Below, in pieces: positions 1 to 8,871 of a stretch of 64,000 nucleotides of DNA; within the stretch, counting starts at the first letter, position 1, and every line of letters starts with the position of its first letter. The notes under the pieces were generated by a model that was not told where the DNA came from, made no database searches, and saw nothing but the letters and a program-made list of their open reading frames with translations. The position numbers were made by a program, and so were the translations under genes. The DNA is from Lachnospiraceae bacterium NSJ-143 (GTDB lineage Bacteria > Bacillota > Clostridia > Lachnospirales > Anaerotignaceae): positions 186,001 through 250,000 of the forward strand of contig JALIFM010000002.1 in the NCBI GenBank assembly GCA_022867625.1, in the 5' to 3' direction.

Positions 1-268
1 AGAAGCAGATAAATACAAGGGCCGCCTCAACCTGAAACGTATTTTTAACGTTTGATACAAGCCTTGAACCTGCAGCTTTAAATATGCCCATGTCTTTAAA
101 GCCCTCGGTTACAGCCATAAGGCAGAAAAGAAGGCAAAGAGTCCTATAATCTATATATGTAATATACATTTTATCGACCGGTACCAGCAGTGCTGATAAA
201 AATGCGAGAATCCATGATGCCACAAGAACGGGTTCTTTTTTTATTGTTCTTTTAATAATGCCTGACAT
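1..268 (-). CDS. SLC13/ArsB-type anion permease, N-terminal part (runs off the window)
   Basis: Only the first 89 codons are present; the gene continues beyond position 1. The ATG at 268 has an AGGAG nine bases upstream. The peptide starts with a short basic stretch, then a hydrophobic helix, then a segment (VDKMYITYIDYRTLCLLF) that resembles the start of CitT/ArsB-like ion transporters of the SLC13 type. Such proteins are multi-span inner-membrane permeases for carboxylates or other anions; the substrate cannot be read from this fragment. It is divergent from the DUF819 gene, with an AT-rich spacer between them. Confidence 0.6.
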   Translation of the reverse strand, partial: MSGIIKRTIKKEPVLVASWILAFLSALLVPVDKMYITYIDYRTLCLLFCLMAVTEGFKDMGIFKAAGSRLVSNVKNTFQVEAALVFICF

Positions 269-537
269 AAATTAAAGACTCCTGAATAAACAATAACTGA
301 ATGAGCAACAGGCATTATTATAGTTTCAAATTTACGAAATGACAATAGCGTTATATATTAGAAAAGCCGAGCAGCATTTTCTAATTATGTAATATGTAAT
401 AAATTATATAGTGAAAATTGTATATATTTTTACGATGATAAACTGAGATTAAATTAATTATGATAAATAAACAACATTTTATCATAAAAGAAATTGTATT
501 TTTGTAAGTTATTTTATGTATTTTTTTATGAAATTCT

Positions 538-566
538 TTGCTTTTTGTATAGGAGTTTGTTATAAT
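538..566 (+). promoter_or_regulatory. Sigma-A-type promoter for the leader RNA and DUF819 gene
   Basis: TTGCTT at 538-543 and TATAAT at 561-566 are separated by 17 bases. Transcription would begin near 573, just before the structured leader. The AT-rich stretch 269-537 shows no gene; the divergent permease promoter probably lies there. Confidence 0.6.
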
Positions 567-584
567 TTATTTCAGGAAATTACA

Positions 585-790
585 GAAACACATGTGTCGC
601 TCTATAAAAGCTATTGCGGCGCACCAGAGTAAGAACATATTAATTGTTTTTATGTCTTGAGTTGAACGGGAGGGGGATTAGGAAAAACGAGGAGTTAAGT
701 GTTAAAGGCTTTTTTTATGCCCGACACATAAGTTTTTCTTATCATATATTATAAAAACTTATGAATCCGGCATATGCCTGTCGGCAAAAA
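585..790 (+). ncRNA. Candidate structured leader RNA (riboswitch-like) upstream of DUF819 gene
   Basis: The leader can fold into a multi-helix junction. P1 is a perfect 8-bp helix (592-599 with 722-729). P2 stacks directly on it (600-603 with 626-629). P3 pairs 631-639 with 651-658 with one bulged base. A short GGC/GCC hairpin closes 707-721. A purine-rich single-stranded stretch lies between P3 and that hairpin. The 3' strand of P1 is also part of a competing long hairpin: 721-726 pairs with 779-784, and 727-737 pairs perfectly with 753-763. Mutually exclusive P1 and downstream hairpin is the layout of a switch. I do not recognise it as a known class, and no U-tract follows the second hairpin, so control of translation or RNA processing is more likely than termination. 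Confidence 0.5.
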
Positions 791-867
791 TCATATCAAA
801 AGGAATAACGGCAATTTAAATCAAATGGGATATGAATTTACTAAAGATAAAAGAAGGGGAAATTTAT

Positions 868-2058
868 ATGAATCTGATTACATCAGCTGAAGGCTTTATA
901 GGTTTTATGCTGCTTTTAATGGCACTTATATTTGGTTATGAAAAGAAAAATCCAAACTCAAAGCTGTTTAAGGTAATTCCATCAATGCTCTGGCTTATGA
1001 TTCTTATGGCTGTTGGTGCTACAATACATTTGTGGGACCCTAACGCAGAAGGAGTAAATGCGGCTCAGAACATAATGTATTCTACATTTCTTCCAATGAT
1101 GCTCATTATGTTCATGCTTACATGTGACGTAAGAGACCTTTTTAAACTTGGACCTCGTATGATTTGTTCATTCTTAATCACTACGGTTTCAGTTTTAATC
1201 GGTTTTACGGTAGCGTTTTTAATAATGAAACGCTGGCTTCCTGAAATGGGCTGGGCTTCAATAGCTTCTGTTACAGGCTCATTTGTAGGCGAAACAATAA
1301 ACATGAGGGCTGTAGCGGCTGTATTTGGTGTAGAGGGTACGGACTTCGCTTACGCGGCTATGATGGATACAATCGGTTTTACAGTTGTTCTTTCAGTAGC
1401 TATGTGGATACTTCCAAGGCGTGCCAAATGGAACAAGATAATGAATGCTTCAACAGAAGGAATAGACGAGATAGCTGTAAAGATTAACGCTTCTATGGAA
1501 GCACACCCGGAAGCACAGGAAAAACCTGTATTTGTTGATTACTGTAAGCTTTTTGCGGTAGGCATTCTTGGTACCGCGTTTGTTAACTGGGTTATTCCTT
1601 ATATTCCGCAGGTATCATTCCTCAATGCTACAGGCTGGAGGGTTATACTTGGCTCACTGCTTGGTATAGCACTTGGTCTTACACCGCTCCACTGGTTAAA
1701 GGGCGCCAAGGACTGCGCTAACGTATTCCTTTACATGAGCCTTTGTGTAGCTATGTCATACTCAGACCTCAGCCAGTGTACAAGCGCTCCTGCATTTGCG
1801 GCGGCAGTTCTTATTATGCTTGCAGTTATGTATGTTATATGGCTTCTTCTCTGCAAGCTCCTTAAGCTCGACGCTTTCACAGCTGCTGTTGGATTTATGG
1901 CAAACTTCGGCGGAACATCATCTGCTCCGGCTATAGCGGCTGCTTACAATGAAAACTGGATTGGTTTTGGTATTCTTCTCGGCTTCTTTGGAGACCTTAT
2001 TGGTACTGCGGTAGCAATAAGTTTTGGATACTTCTTACAGTATCTTTCATTGTTATAA
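868..2058 (+). CDS. DUF819 (YjcL-like) integral membrane protein
   Basis: A 396-residue polytopic membrane protein with about ten hydrophobic helices and the Gly/Ala-rich segments typical of DUF819. That family is usually grouped with transporters of the GltS/NhaA/bile-acid-transporter fold; the substrate is unknown. Motifs such as SVTGSFVGETINM (about residues 130-145) and NFGGTSSAPAIAAAY (about 350-365) are the likely discontinuous-helix substrate sites. An in-frame ATG exists at 832, but the ATG at 868 is preceded by AGAAGGGG at good spacing and is preferred. The gene sits alone behind the candidate structured RNA, so it is probably controlled by whatever that RNA senses. Confidence 0.8.
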   Translation: MNLITSAEGFIGFMLLLMALIFGYEKKNPNSKLFKVIPSMLWLMILMAVGATIHLWDPNAEGVNAAQNIMYSTFLPMMLIMFMLTCDVRDLFKLGPRMICSFLITTVSVLIGFTVAFLIMKRWLPEMGWASIASVTGSFVGETINMRAVAAVFGVEGTDFAYAAMMDTIGFTVVLSVAMWILPRRAKWNKIMNASTEGIDEIAVKINASMEAHPEAQEKPVFVDYCKLFAVGILGTAFVNWVIPYIPQVSFLNATGWRVILGSLLGIALGLTPLHWLKGAKDCANVFLYMSLCVAMSYSDLSQCTSAPAFAAAVLIMLAVMYVIWLLLCKLLKLDAFTAAVGFMANFGGTSSAPAIAAAYNENWIGFGILLGFFGDLIGTAVAISFGYFLQYLSLL

Positions 2059-2125
2059 TTTTAATAATTATTTGATATGATGATAAGGCAGTAATGCGGG
2101 ATTTTTTAAGTACATAGAAAAATAT

Positions 2126-2168
2126 GCAAAAAGGCGGTGCCGGAATAATTTTTCCGGCGCTGTTTTTT
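2126..2168 (+). terminator. Intrinsic terminator after DUF819 gene
   Basis: The hairpin TGCCGGAA/TTCCGGCG (2138-2145 with 2152-2159) is flanked by an A-run and followed by a six-T tract. Confidence 0.8.
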
Positions 2169-2259
2169 GCTTGCATAGATAAGTATATTTGACATAAATG
2201 GGGATTTGTATTAAATTTATATATGCCTGTAAAATATTAGGATACTGGGGGAGAAAAGT

Positions 2260-3990
2260 GTGGATACTTTAAAACGGTTTTTAGGCTACTATAAGCCTCA
2301 TTGGAAACTATTCGCTTTTGACATATTCTGTGCATTTGTTGTTTCTATGGTGGATATATCAATACCGCAGATTTTGAGATTTCTGACAAATGATTTATTT
2401 TTAAAGGGCAAATATGTTATTTTGGAATCACTTCCTTATATATTTGCCGCATTAATGATTATGTACTTTGTAAGAATGCTTTGTCAGTATTTTATCGGTT
2501 CATGGGGTCATGTGATGGGCTCAAGAATGGAAAGCGACATGAGACGGGATTTATTTGGCAAGATGGAGGAGCTCTCGTTTTCGTATTATGATAAGCACAG
2601 TACAGGCGATATGACGGCTAGAATGGTATCGGACCTTTTTGATATTTCGGAGCTTGCCCACCATGGGCCTGAAAATATATTCCTGTCGTTTGTAAAGATT
2701 ACAGGTTCTGTAATATTCCTTATGGCTATTAATGTAAGGCTTACGCTTTTGCTTTTTGCCATAATCATATTCATAATTGTTTTCAGCGGTAACCTGAATG
2801 TTAAAATGCGCAAAGCGTTTATGGATAATCGCAGGAAGATATCAGGAATTAATGTAAGGCTTCAGGACAGCATTGAGGGTATAAGAGTTGTAAAGTCATT
2901 CGCCAACGAGGAGGCAGAGGCTGAAAAGTTTAAAGAGGCCAATATGGCATTTTTAAAGTCAAAAAAGGACTCTTATATGGTAATGGGGTCTTTCCAAGCC
3001 GGCAACGGGTTCTTGCAGGGGCTGTTATATGTGGCTGTGCTTGTGGCGGGAGGGTATTATGTGGCAAAGGGCAGTTTAAATGCTGCTGATTTGGCAGTTT
3101 ACGCTCTTTATATCAACGTAGTGGTAGCTCCTATTAATATACTTGTGGAATTTTTAGAAACATTTCAAAAGGGATTTGCGGGCTTTAAAAGATTTATTGA
3201 AATAATGGATACCAAAGCGGAGATTGAGGATAAGCCGGACGCAGAGGAGCTTACAGACGTAAAGGGGAAAATTGATTATGAGAATGTAAGCTTTTCATAT
3301 GACAGTGCAGGCGATATACTCTCGGGCCTTAATATAAGCATTGAGCCGGGAAAAACGGCTGCTTTGGTCGGGGCCTCAGGCGGAGGTAAAACTACAATAT
3401 GTTCGCTTCTTCCAAGGTTTTATGATGTAACAGGCGGCAGTATTAAGATAGACGGAAAGGACATACGGAATTTAAAACAGGAATCCCTGAGAAAGGCAAT
3501 CGGCATTGTACAGCAGGATGTGTATTTGTTCGGGAGCACGTTCAGAGATAATATTGCCTACGGAAAAATAGGCGCAACAGATAATGAGATTGTTGAAGCG
3601 GCCAAAAAGGCAAATATTCATGACTATATTATGAGCCTTCCGGAAGGGTATGACACAAACGTGGGAGAACGTGGAGTGCGGCTTTCAGGTGGTCAGAGGC
3701 AAAGGATATCTATTGCAAGAGTGTTTTTAAAAAACCCTAAAATACTTATACTTGACGAGGCCACATCTGCCCTTGACAATGAAAGCGAGAGGTATATACA
3801 GAATTCGCTTGACGAACTGGCTAAGGGGCGTACAACGGTAGTGATTGCCCACCGATTGAGTACTATAGTAAATGCTGACATAATTTATGTAATAGAAAAC
3901 GGAAGCGTAAAAGAAAAGGGTAATCACAGCGAGCTGCTTGAAAAGGGAGGAACCTACGCCAAGTATTACAATATGCAGTTTAGACAGTAA
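2260..3990 (+). CDS. ABC-type multidrug/lipid exporter, fused membrane and ATPase half-transporter
   Basis: A 576-residue half-transporter. An N-terminal six-helix ABC membrane domain (about 1-310) is joined to a nucleotide-binding domain (about 330-576). Walker A is GASGGGKTT near residue 373, the signature is LSGGQRQR, Walker B is ILILDEATSALD, and a switch histidine follows in VIAHRLS. It is of the MsbA/BmrA type and would act as a homodimer, exporting lipids, drugs or peptides across the cytoplasmic membrane; the substrate is not readable. The start is GTG at 2260 behind GGGGGAG. It has its own terminators on both sides and no partner gene, so it is probably monocistronic. Confidence 0.9.
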   Translation: MDTLKRFLGYYKPHWKLFAFDIFCAFVVSMVDISIPQILRFLTNDLFLKGKYVILESLPYIFAALMIMYFVRMLCQYFIGSWGHVMGSRMESDMRRDLFGKMEELSFSYYDKHSTGDMTARMVSDLFDISELAHHGPENIFLSFVKITGSVIFLMAINVRLTLLLFAIIIFIIVFSGNLNVKMRKAFMDNRRKISGINVRLQDSIEGIRVVKSFANEEAEAEKFKEANMAFLKSKKDSYMVMGSFQAGNGFLQGLLYVAVLVAGGYYVAKGSLNAADLAVYALYINVVVAPINILVEFLETFQKGFAGFKRFIEIMDTKAEIEDKPDAEELTDVKGKIDYENVSFSYDSAGDILSGLNISIEPGKTAALVGASGGGKTTICSLLPRFYDVTGGSIKIDGKDIRNLKQESLRKAIGIVQQDVYLFGSTFRDNIAYGKIGATDNEIVEAAKKANIHDYIMSLPEGYDTNVGERGVRLSGGQRQRISIARVFLKNPKILILDEATSALDNESERYIQNSLDELAKGRTTVVIAHRLSTIVNADIIYVIENGSVKEKGNHSELLEKGGTYAKYYNMQFRQ

Positions 3991-4000
3991 AATACAAATA

Positions 4001-4035
4001 AAAAAGACGCTTACAGGTAAGCGCCTTTTTTATTA
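4001..4035. terminator. Bidirectional terminator between ABC exporter and brnQ
   Basis: CGCTTAC/GTAAGCG stem (4008-4014 with 4017-4023) with an A-run before and a T-run after, so it serves the converging genes on both strands. Confidence 0.8.
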
Positions 4036-4051
4036 TTTGACAGTTATTAAT

Positions 4052-5368
4052 TTATTCTGTTGAGCTTTTATGATTACCGCTCAATACTGAAGCTGCTATA
4101 CCGATAATCATTCCGCATACAGCCGGAAGAACCCAGCACAGGTCAACAAGAGGTGGTATTCTGGTTATAAGCCCGGTTATAACAGGTATAGTAATCTTTG
4201 CTGAATTAAGGGCATATACAATGCTTACAACACCGGTAAAGGTTATTGTAACAGGATACACATACCTGAACTTGCTGAAAAAACGGTTGAAAAGCCCAAG
4301 TATGATAAGTACTATCGCTACAGGATAAATGGCGTTTAGCACAGGTACTGATACGGCAAGTATGGCGTTAAGACCGGCTATGGATATAAGAAAGCTGGCA
4401 AGGGCGAAAATTAACACCCATGCACGATAGCTGATTTTAGGAAATATCGTTGAAAAATATTCGCTGCAACAGCAAAGAAGCCCTATACATGTGTTAAGGC
4501 AGGCAATTACAAATATAAGCCCGAGTATTATAATACCGGCCCGTCCAAAAAGGTATGAAACAAGGTTTGTAAGTACGCCTGCGCCATTGGAGGCTCCCGA
4601 AAATGAACCGCCTGATACAGCGCCTATATGGGCCAGAGCAGCATAAACTGCAAGCAGGACAGCTCCGGCAATCCAGCCGGCCATAATTGTGTATTTTACA
4701 ACTGAGCCTTCGTTTTCTACGCCTTTGTTTTTAATATTAAGGGATATTATAATGCCAAAATTAAGCGCCGCTATTGTATCCATTGTAAGATATCCATCAA
4801 GGAATCCCTGCACTATGCGGTTGTTTGTATAAGAGCCTGTAGGAACACCATATCCTCCCGGTGAGTTAAAAAGGCAGCCAACAACTATTATGAATATAAG
4901 AGTTAAAAGACACGGTCCAAGTATTTTTCCAAGTCTGTCCGAAAGCTTTTCGGGATGAAGAGCCAAAAAAAGAGCTACAGCAAAAAATATAAGGGAATAT
5001 CCAATTCTCACCATAGCGGGGATATTTGCCATAAACGGTATTACTGCCATTTCAAAGGAAGTGGAAGCTGTCCTTGGTATGGCAAGACATGGGCCTATCG
5101 AAAGGTAAATAAGCAGTGTAAATATATACGCGAACTTTGGATGCACCCTTCCCGCAAGCGCCGGAAGCCCTCCGGATTGGGCTACGGCTATAACGCCGAG
5201 TATTGGCAGGCATATGGCGCTCAGGGCAAATCCTATCATAGCTGTCCATGTTCCTGTGCCGGCCTGAGAACCAAGAAATGGTGGGAAAATCAAATTGCCG
5301 GCTCCAAAAAACATTGAAAAAAGTGTTACACCGACAAAAAGGCAGTCCCTTTTTGATAATTTGTTCAA
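4052..5368 (-). CDS. brnQ: Branched-chain amino acid:cation symporter (LIVCS family)
   Basis: A 438-residue, roughly twelve-helix membrane protein. The N-terminal FSMFFGAGNLIFPP motif is diagnostic of BrnQ/LIVCS transporters, which take up leucine, isoleucine and valine with Na+ or H+. An upstream in-frame ATG exists at 5404. However, AGGAG lies eight bases before a TTG at 5368 (peptide MNKLSKRDCLF), which matches the family N-terminus, so the TTG start is chosen. It converges on the ABC exporter and shares a bidirectional terminator. Confidence 0.9.
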   Translation of the reverse strand: MNKLSKRDCLFVGVTLFSMFFGAGNLIFPPFLGSQAGTGTWTAMIGFALSAICLPILGVIAVAQSGGLPALAGRVHPKFAYIFTLLIYLSIGPCLAIPRTASTSFEMAVIPFMANIPAMVRIGYSLIFFAVALFLALHPEKLSDRLGKILGPCLLTLIFIIVVGCLFNSPGGYGVPTGSYTNNRIVQGFLDGYLTMDTIAALNFGIIISLNIKNKGVENEGSVVKYTIMAGWIAGAVLLAVYAALAHIGAVSGGSFSGASNGAGVLTNLVSYLFGRAGIIILGLIFVIACLNTCIGLLCCCSEYFSTIFPKISYRAWVLIFALASFLISIAGLNAILAVSVPVLNAIYPVAIVLIILGLFNRFFSKFRYVYPVTITFTGVVSIVYALNSAKITIPVITGLITRIPPLVDLCWVLPAVCGMIIGIAASVLSGNHKSSTE

Positions 5369-5482
5369 GAAAATCACTCCTATTTTTATTCTTATATCTA
5401 CCATATAATAATTATTTATTTATTGCAACAGTTTATATCATTTTTAGATAAGTTATTTAACGTCGGAACAGGTTTATTTTTG

Positions 5483-5511
5483 TTGAATTTTGTATGATGA
5501 AGTGGTATTAT
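5483..5511 (+). promoter_or_regulatory. Promoter for the FMN riboswitch-ribU transcript
   Basis: TTGAAT (5483-5488), a 17-base spacer and TATTAT (5506-5511). The start would fall about 20 bases before the riboswitch. Confidence 0.6.
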
Positions 5512-5533
5512 ATTTAAGCTGAATATTATACAG

Positions 5534-5665
5534 TTTTCAGGGCGGGGTGCAATTCCCCACCGGCGGTTACAGTCCGCGAGCATTATAAATGCAGGAGCTT
5601 TAGGCTCAGGATTTGGTGAAATTCCAAAACCGACAGTATAGTCTGGATGAAAGAAGCTGTGTTGG
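5534..5665 (+). ncRNA. FMN riboswitch (RFN element)
   Basis: The hallmark RFN sequence blocks are present in order: the GGGCGGGGTG/ATTCCCCACCGGCGG block, then CAGTCCGCGAGC, a variable hairpin, AGGCTCAGGATTTGGTGAAATTC, the CCGACAGTATAGTCTGGATGAAAGAAG block. It binds flavin mononucleotide. A strong terminator hairpin lies about 45 bases downstream, so high FMN should end transcription before ribU. Confidence 0.97.
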
Positions 5666-5701
5666 CACGTTAAGCTTTTATTGCTTTAGCTGTGTATTAA
5701 C

Positions 5702-5745
5702 CCTGCCTGAAAACATTACCTGTTTCCGGGCAGTTTTATTTTTGG
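5702..5745 (+). terminator. Riboswitch-controlled terminator
   Basis: An imperfect 12-bp stem, CTGCCTGAAAAC with GTTTCCGGGCAG, is followed by a T-rich tract. It is the expression platform of the FMN riboswitch. Confidence 0.85.
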
Positions 5746-5784
5746 AATTATTTGACATTAAGCGCTGAAGGGGAGGACATTTAA

Positions 5785-6444
5785 ATGGATGCAACAGAGC
5801 AAAAGACAAAAAGACTGACTATGATTGGCATGCTGTGCGCTATAGCATTTGCCGTTATGGTTGTGGGGAGGATACCTATAGTTTTATTTTTAAAGTACGA
5901 CCCTAAAGATGTTGTTATAACAATAGGAGGGTTTATTTTTGGACCGTTGGCGGCTTTTACAGTGTCTGCTATAGTTTCTGTTATAGAAATGGTAACGGTA
6001 AGTGATACCGGGTTTATAGGCTGTGTTATGAATATACTGTCAAGCTGCAGTTTCGCATGTACTGCGGCGGTTATATATAAAAGGAAACATACCCTTAAAG
6101 GGGCGGTCACAGGACTTTTGGCCGGTGTCGCCCTTATGACTTTTGTGATGCTTTTGTGGAACTATCTTGTAACGCCTATATATCTTGGTTATCCAAGGGA
6201 GGCTGTGGCTGAACTGCTTATACCGGCTTTTCTGCCTTTCAATCTGCTTAAAGGCGGTATCAATACAGCGCTTATACTGCTTTTGTACAAACATATTGTA
6301 AACTCACTGAGAAAGGCAAAGCTTATTGAGGATTCAAAGGGAGCAGTGCCTGTTAAGTCAAACAACACAGGAATAATGCTTGTGGCTTTGGTTCTGCTTG
6401 CCACAGGAGTGCTCCTGGCGCTTGTGTTAAAAGGAGTTATATAA
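5785..6444 (+). CDS. ribU: ECF transporter S component, riboflavin-specific
   Basis: A 219-residue membrane protein with six predicted helices. It is the substrate-binding S component that captures riboflavin and works with the shared ECF energising module (EcfA/A'/T), which is not in this window. The assignment rests on the family-like sequence (KYDPKDVVITIGGFIFGPLAAF near 32-55) and on the FMN riboswitch directly upstream. The length is slightly above the usual 190-200 because of a C-terminal extension that ends in a final helix. GGGGAGG lies before the ATG. Confidence 0.93.
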   Translation: MDATEQKTKRLTMIGMLCAIAFAVMVVGRIPIVLFLKYDPKDVVITIGGFIFGPLAAFTVSAIVSVIEMVTVSDTGFIGCVMNILSSCSFACTAAVIYKRKHTLKGAVTGLLAGVALMTFVMLLWNYLVTPIYLGYPREAVAELLIPAFLPFNLLKGGINTALILLLYKHIVNSLRKAKLIEDSKGAVPVKSNNTGIMLVALVLLATGVLLALVLKGVI

Positions 6445-6648
6445 AAAATTATGTAAAAATAAGTAAGAATTTTTCAATGGAAAATCATTCTTATTATGGT
6501 ATAATATTCTTATAAAGCGGAATATGGACAAGTCTTTAAAGCATTGACATAAAACTTATGATATTTATAAAAATCACATGGTTTTTTGAAAGCTGGAATG
6601 CCCCGCTTTAATTTATGGTATGACAATACTGTAAAAGGAGGGAACAAT

Positions 6649-7458
6649 ATGAAAAAGTTTATTATATTTATTGCGGCTGCCCTTGCGGCTGTATCTGTAT
6701 TTACGGCCTGCGGAAAGACAACAGACAGCTCTTCATCATCAGGAGAAGCCAGCGCTTCTGTGTCGTCGGATATCACAGAAAAAGAAATGAGTGAGGCGGT
6801 TCTCTATATTGGCAATAACGGCAATTTTAAAGAATACCCTATAGAGTATGAAGGCGAGATTACACCGGAAGTGCTTATTGAGCAAATCGCAGTTCTTACA
6901 GGCTGGAATCTTGACCTTGCCGACAGTGTGACTACAGGCAAAGGAGGCATGACAGTATGCTTTGCCAAGACATCAGCTATATTCACAGGCCCGCCGGAAG
7001 AACAGAAAGATGAATTTCTGGTATATGACACTGAGGAGCTTTGCAGCACAATATTTGACAGTATAAAGCATACTTTACAGTATAATTTTGTCGATTCTAA
7101 AATTGGAGACCCCGAAAGTCTGGATATTTTCTACTGTACTGAAAACAATGAGCCGATTTATATTGAACCACTTGGGATTACAATACCAGTTGATGAGCCT
7201 TATAAAGGATTTGAATATTTTATTCCGCCGGAAAACAAAGGAAATGGCACTGTAAGTACAGCTGAGTGTGAGTTCCAGGGTTTGGCAGATGGACACAGTG
7301 TTGAGGTAATAACCGGAGGAGAGGTAGATGTATTACAGTTTTATGATAAAGAAGTTGCTAAAAAGCTGAGCAGGATGAGTGAAGGAGATATTTTTACCTG
7401 TGATTACAGCACAGATGATGAAACAAAAACGAAGACAATTGTCAAAATAGCTGACTAA
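6649..7458 (+). CDS. Secreted lipoprotein, GerMN-like domain
   Basis: A 269-residue protein with a signal peptide ending in the lipobox FTAC, so it should be lipid-anchored on the outer face of the membrane. A Ser-rich linker follows the cysteine. The next part (about 45-190) resembles the GerMN-type fold found in clostridial lipoproteins; the last 75 residues form a second small beta-rich domain. An in-frame upstream ATG at 6586 lacks a signal peptide at its N-terminus; the ATG at 6649 has AAAGGAGGG and starts MKKFIIF, so it is preferred. Function is unknown. It is monocistronic, with a clear terminator. Confidence 0.65.
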   Translation: MKKFIIFIAAALAAVSVFTACGKTTDSSSSSGEASASVSSDITEKEMSEAVLYIGNNGNFKEYPIEYEGEITPEVLIEQIAVLTGWNLDLADSVTTGKGGMTVCFAKTSAIFTGPPEEQKDEFLVYDTEELCSTIFDSIKHTLQYNFVDSKIGDPESLDIFYCTENNEPIYIEPLGITIPVDEPYKGFEYFIPPENKGNGTVSTAECEFQGLADGHSVEVITGGEVDVLQFYDKEVAKKLSRMSEGDIFTCDYSTDDETKTKTIVKIAD

Positions 7459-7460
7459 AG

Positions 7461-7498
7461 CAAAAGCCTCTGAAAAATAATTTTCAGGGGCTTTTTTA
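7461..7498 (+). terminator. Intrinsic terminator after the lipoprotein gene
   Basis: AAGCCTCTGAAAA/TTTTCAGGGGCTT hairpin followed by six Ts. The remaining 260 bases before dprA are AT-rich, with only weak promoter-like sequences. Confidence 0.85.
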
Positions 7499-7761
7499 CT
7501 TTTGTAATTGTTCACAGACAGACGGCTGAAGAAAAAAGATGCTCTAATTTGGAAATATTTATTAAATACTATGTCAATAAGTTTAAAATATATGCTATAC
7601 TGTGTTGATAACCAGTAGATTATAAAAATATGCTGAATTTTTTTGATATTTTTGGTCTTAGAATTAGAACAAATTGATGTAAAAAAAAATTTCCTTGAAT
7701 TTGTTTTAAAAAAAGCATATATTAATATGGTCTTAGCTTTGGCGGAAGGCAGGTGCTTTAA

Positions 7762-8847
7762 TTGGATAGCAATGATTATATTATGTGGCTGAGCAGGTCG
7801 CTCAATCATAATTCCAAAAAAATATATTACCTGCTAGAAAGGTTTAAGACGCCGGACAGAGTGTTTAAGGCAGAATACAGTGATTTTTTGGCAATAAAAG
7901 GTTTAAAGCCTGAAGTGCTTAAAAATATGGAAATAGGCAGAAGCCTTATTGAAGCATGGAAAAAGGAACTGGAGTCTGAAAATATCGAGTTTATTTCATT
8001 CCTTGACAAAAGGTATCCGCAAAGGCTAAGGAATCTGTATATCCCTCCGGCTGGCATCTATATAAAAGGAAGGCTTCCAGATGAAAAGGATACGCTTTTG
8101 AGTATAATAGGTTCCAGACGGTGTTCGGAATACGGCAAAATTGTAGCTCGGAAATTTTCGTCAGAACTGGCTTCAAAGGGTATATGGATAGTAAGCGGAA
8201 TGGCGGCCGGCATAGATTCAGCCGGCAACAGGGCGGCAATAGAGGCCGGAGGCAGAACAATAGCTGTCCTTGGCTTTGGGCACAGGCACTGCTACCCGTC
8301 TGGAAATGAGGCGCTTATGGAGAGCATAGCGAAAAACGGATGTCTGATAAGCGAGTATCCGCCGGATACCAGACCGGAACCGTTTTATTTTCCGCAGAGA
8401 AACAGTATAATAGCTGGTATTTCTGATGGAGTGCTTGTTGTGGAGGCGGCTAAAAGAAGCGGGGCTCTTATTACAGCCGATATAGCCGCGGAATGCGGCC
8501 GTACTGTTATGGCTGTTCCCTCAAATATTACAAACATTAATGGCGAAGGTTCCAATAGTCTTATTAAGCAGGGCTGCTGCATGGTTACAGAAGTTGAGGA
8601 TATACTGCTGGAGTTAGGAATAGAATCTGTAAAGCGCACTGCTGATACAGCATTGAATAAGTCTCGCTCAAATTTGACAGATGAAGAAGAGAGAATATTA
8701 AAATTAATAAATTCTGAGCCTGTTGGTTTTGAATATATAATTAATGAAACGGGTTTTGAAGTCCAGAACCTGCAAAGTGTACTTATGCTTCTGGAAATAA
8801 AAGGGCTGATTGAGAAGCTTCCGGGCGGAAGGTTTATGAAAAAATAA
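7762..8847 (+). CDS. dprA: DNA-processing protein DprA (Smf)
   Basis: A 361-residue protein that loads RecA on incoming single-stranded DNA during transformation. The N-terminal helical (SAM-like) region spans about 1-75. The Rossmann-like DprA core spans about 80-285, with GSRRCSEYG, SGMAAGIDSAG and YPPDTRPEPFYFPQRNSIIAG motifs. A C-terminal winged-helix domain is at about 300-361. The start is TTG at 7762 with AGGTG seven bases upstream. It is followed after 24 bases by topA, the usual Firmicutes pairing, and the two are probably co-transcribed. Presence of dprA alone does not prove natural competence. Confidence 0.95.
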   Translation: MDSNDYIMWLSRSLNHNSKKIYYLLERFKTPDRVFKAEYSDFLAIKGLKPEVLKNMEIGRSLIEAWKKELESENIEFISFLDKRYPQRLRNLYIPPAGIYIKGRLPDEKDTLLSIIGSRRCSEYGKIVARKFSSELASKGIWIVSGMAAGIDSAGNRAAIEAGGRTIAVLGFGHRHCYPSGNEALMESIAKNGCLISEYPPDTRPEPFYFPQRNSIIAGISDGVLVVEAAKRSGALITADIAAECGRTVMAVPSNITNINGEGSNSLIKQGCCMVTEVEDILLELGIESVKRTADTALNKSRSNLTDEEERILKLINSEPVGFEYIINETGFEVQNLQSVLMLLEIKGLIEKLPGGRFMKK

Positions 8848-8871
8848 CGTCTATATGTATGAGGTGTTTTA

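Noticed and set aside
585-790. Identity of the leader RNA as a lysine, glycine, guanidine, cobalamin or T-box element
   Set aside because: Conserved core sequences of those classes (for example the T-box and antiterminator motifs or the guanidine ACGR-type core) could not be found.
4955-5317. Plus-strand 120-codon open frame inside brnQ
   Set aside because: It is antisense to a clear membrane transporter, and its translation is basic with no domain or start signal.
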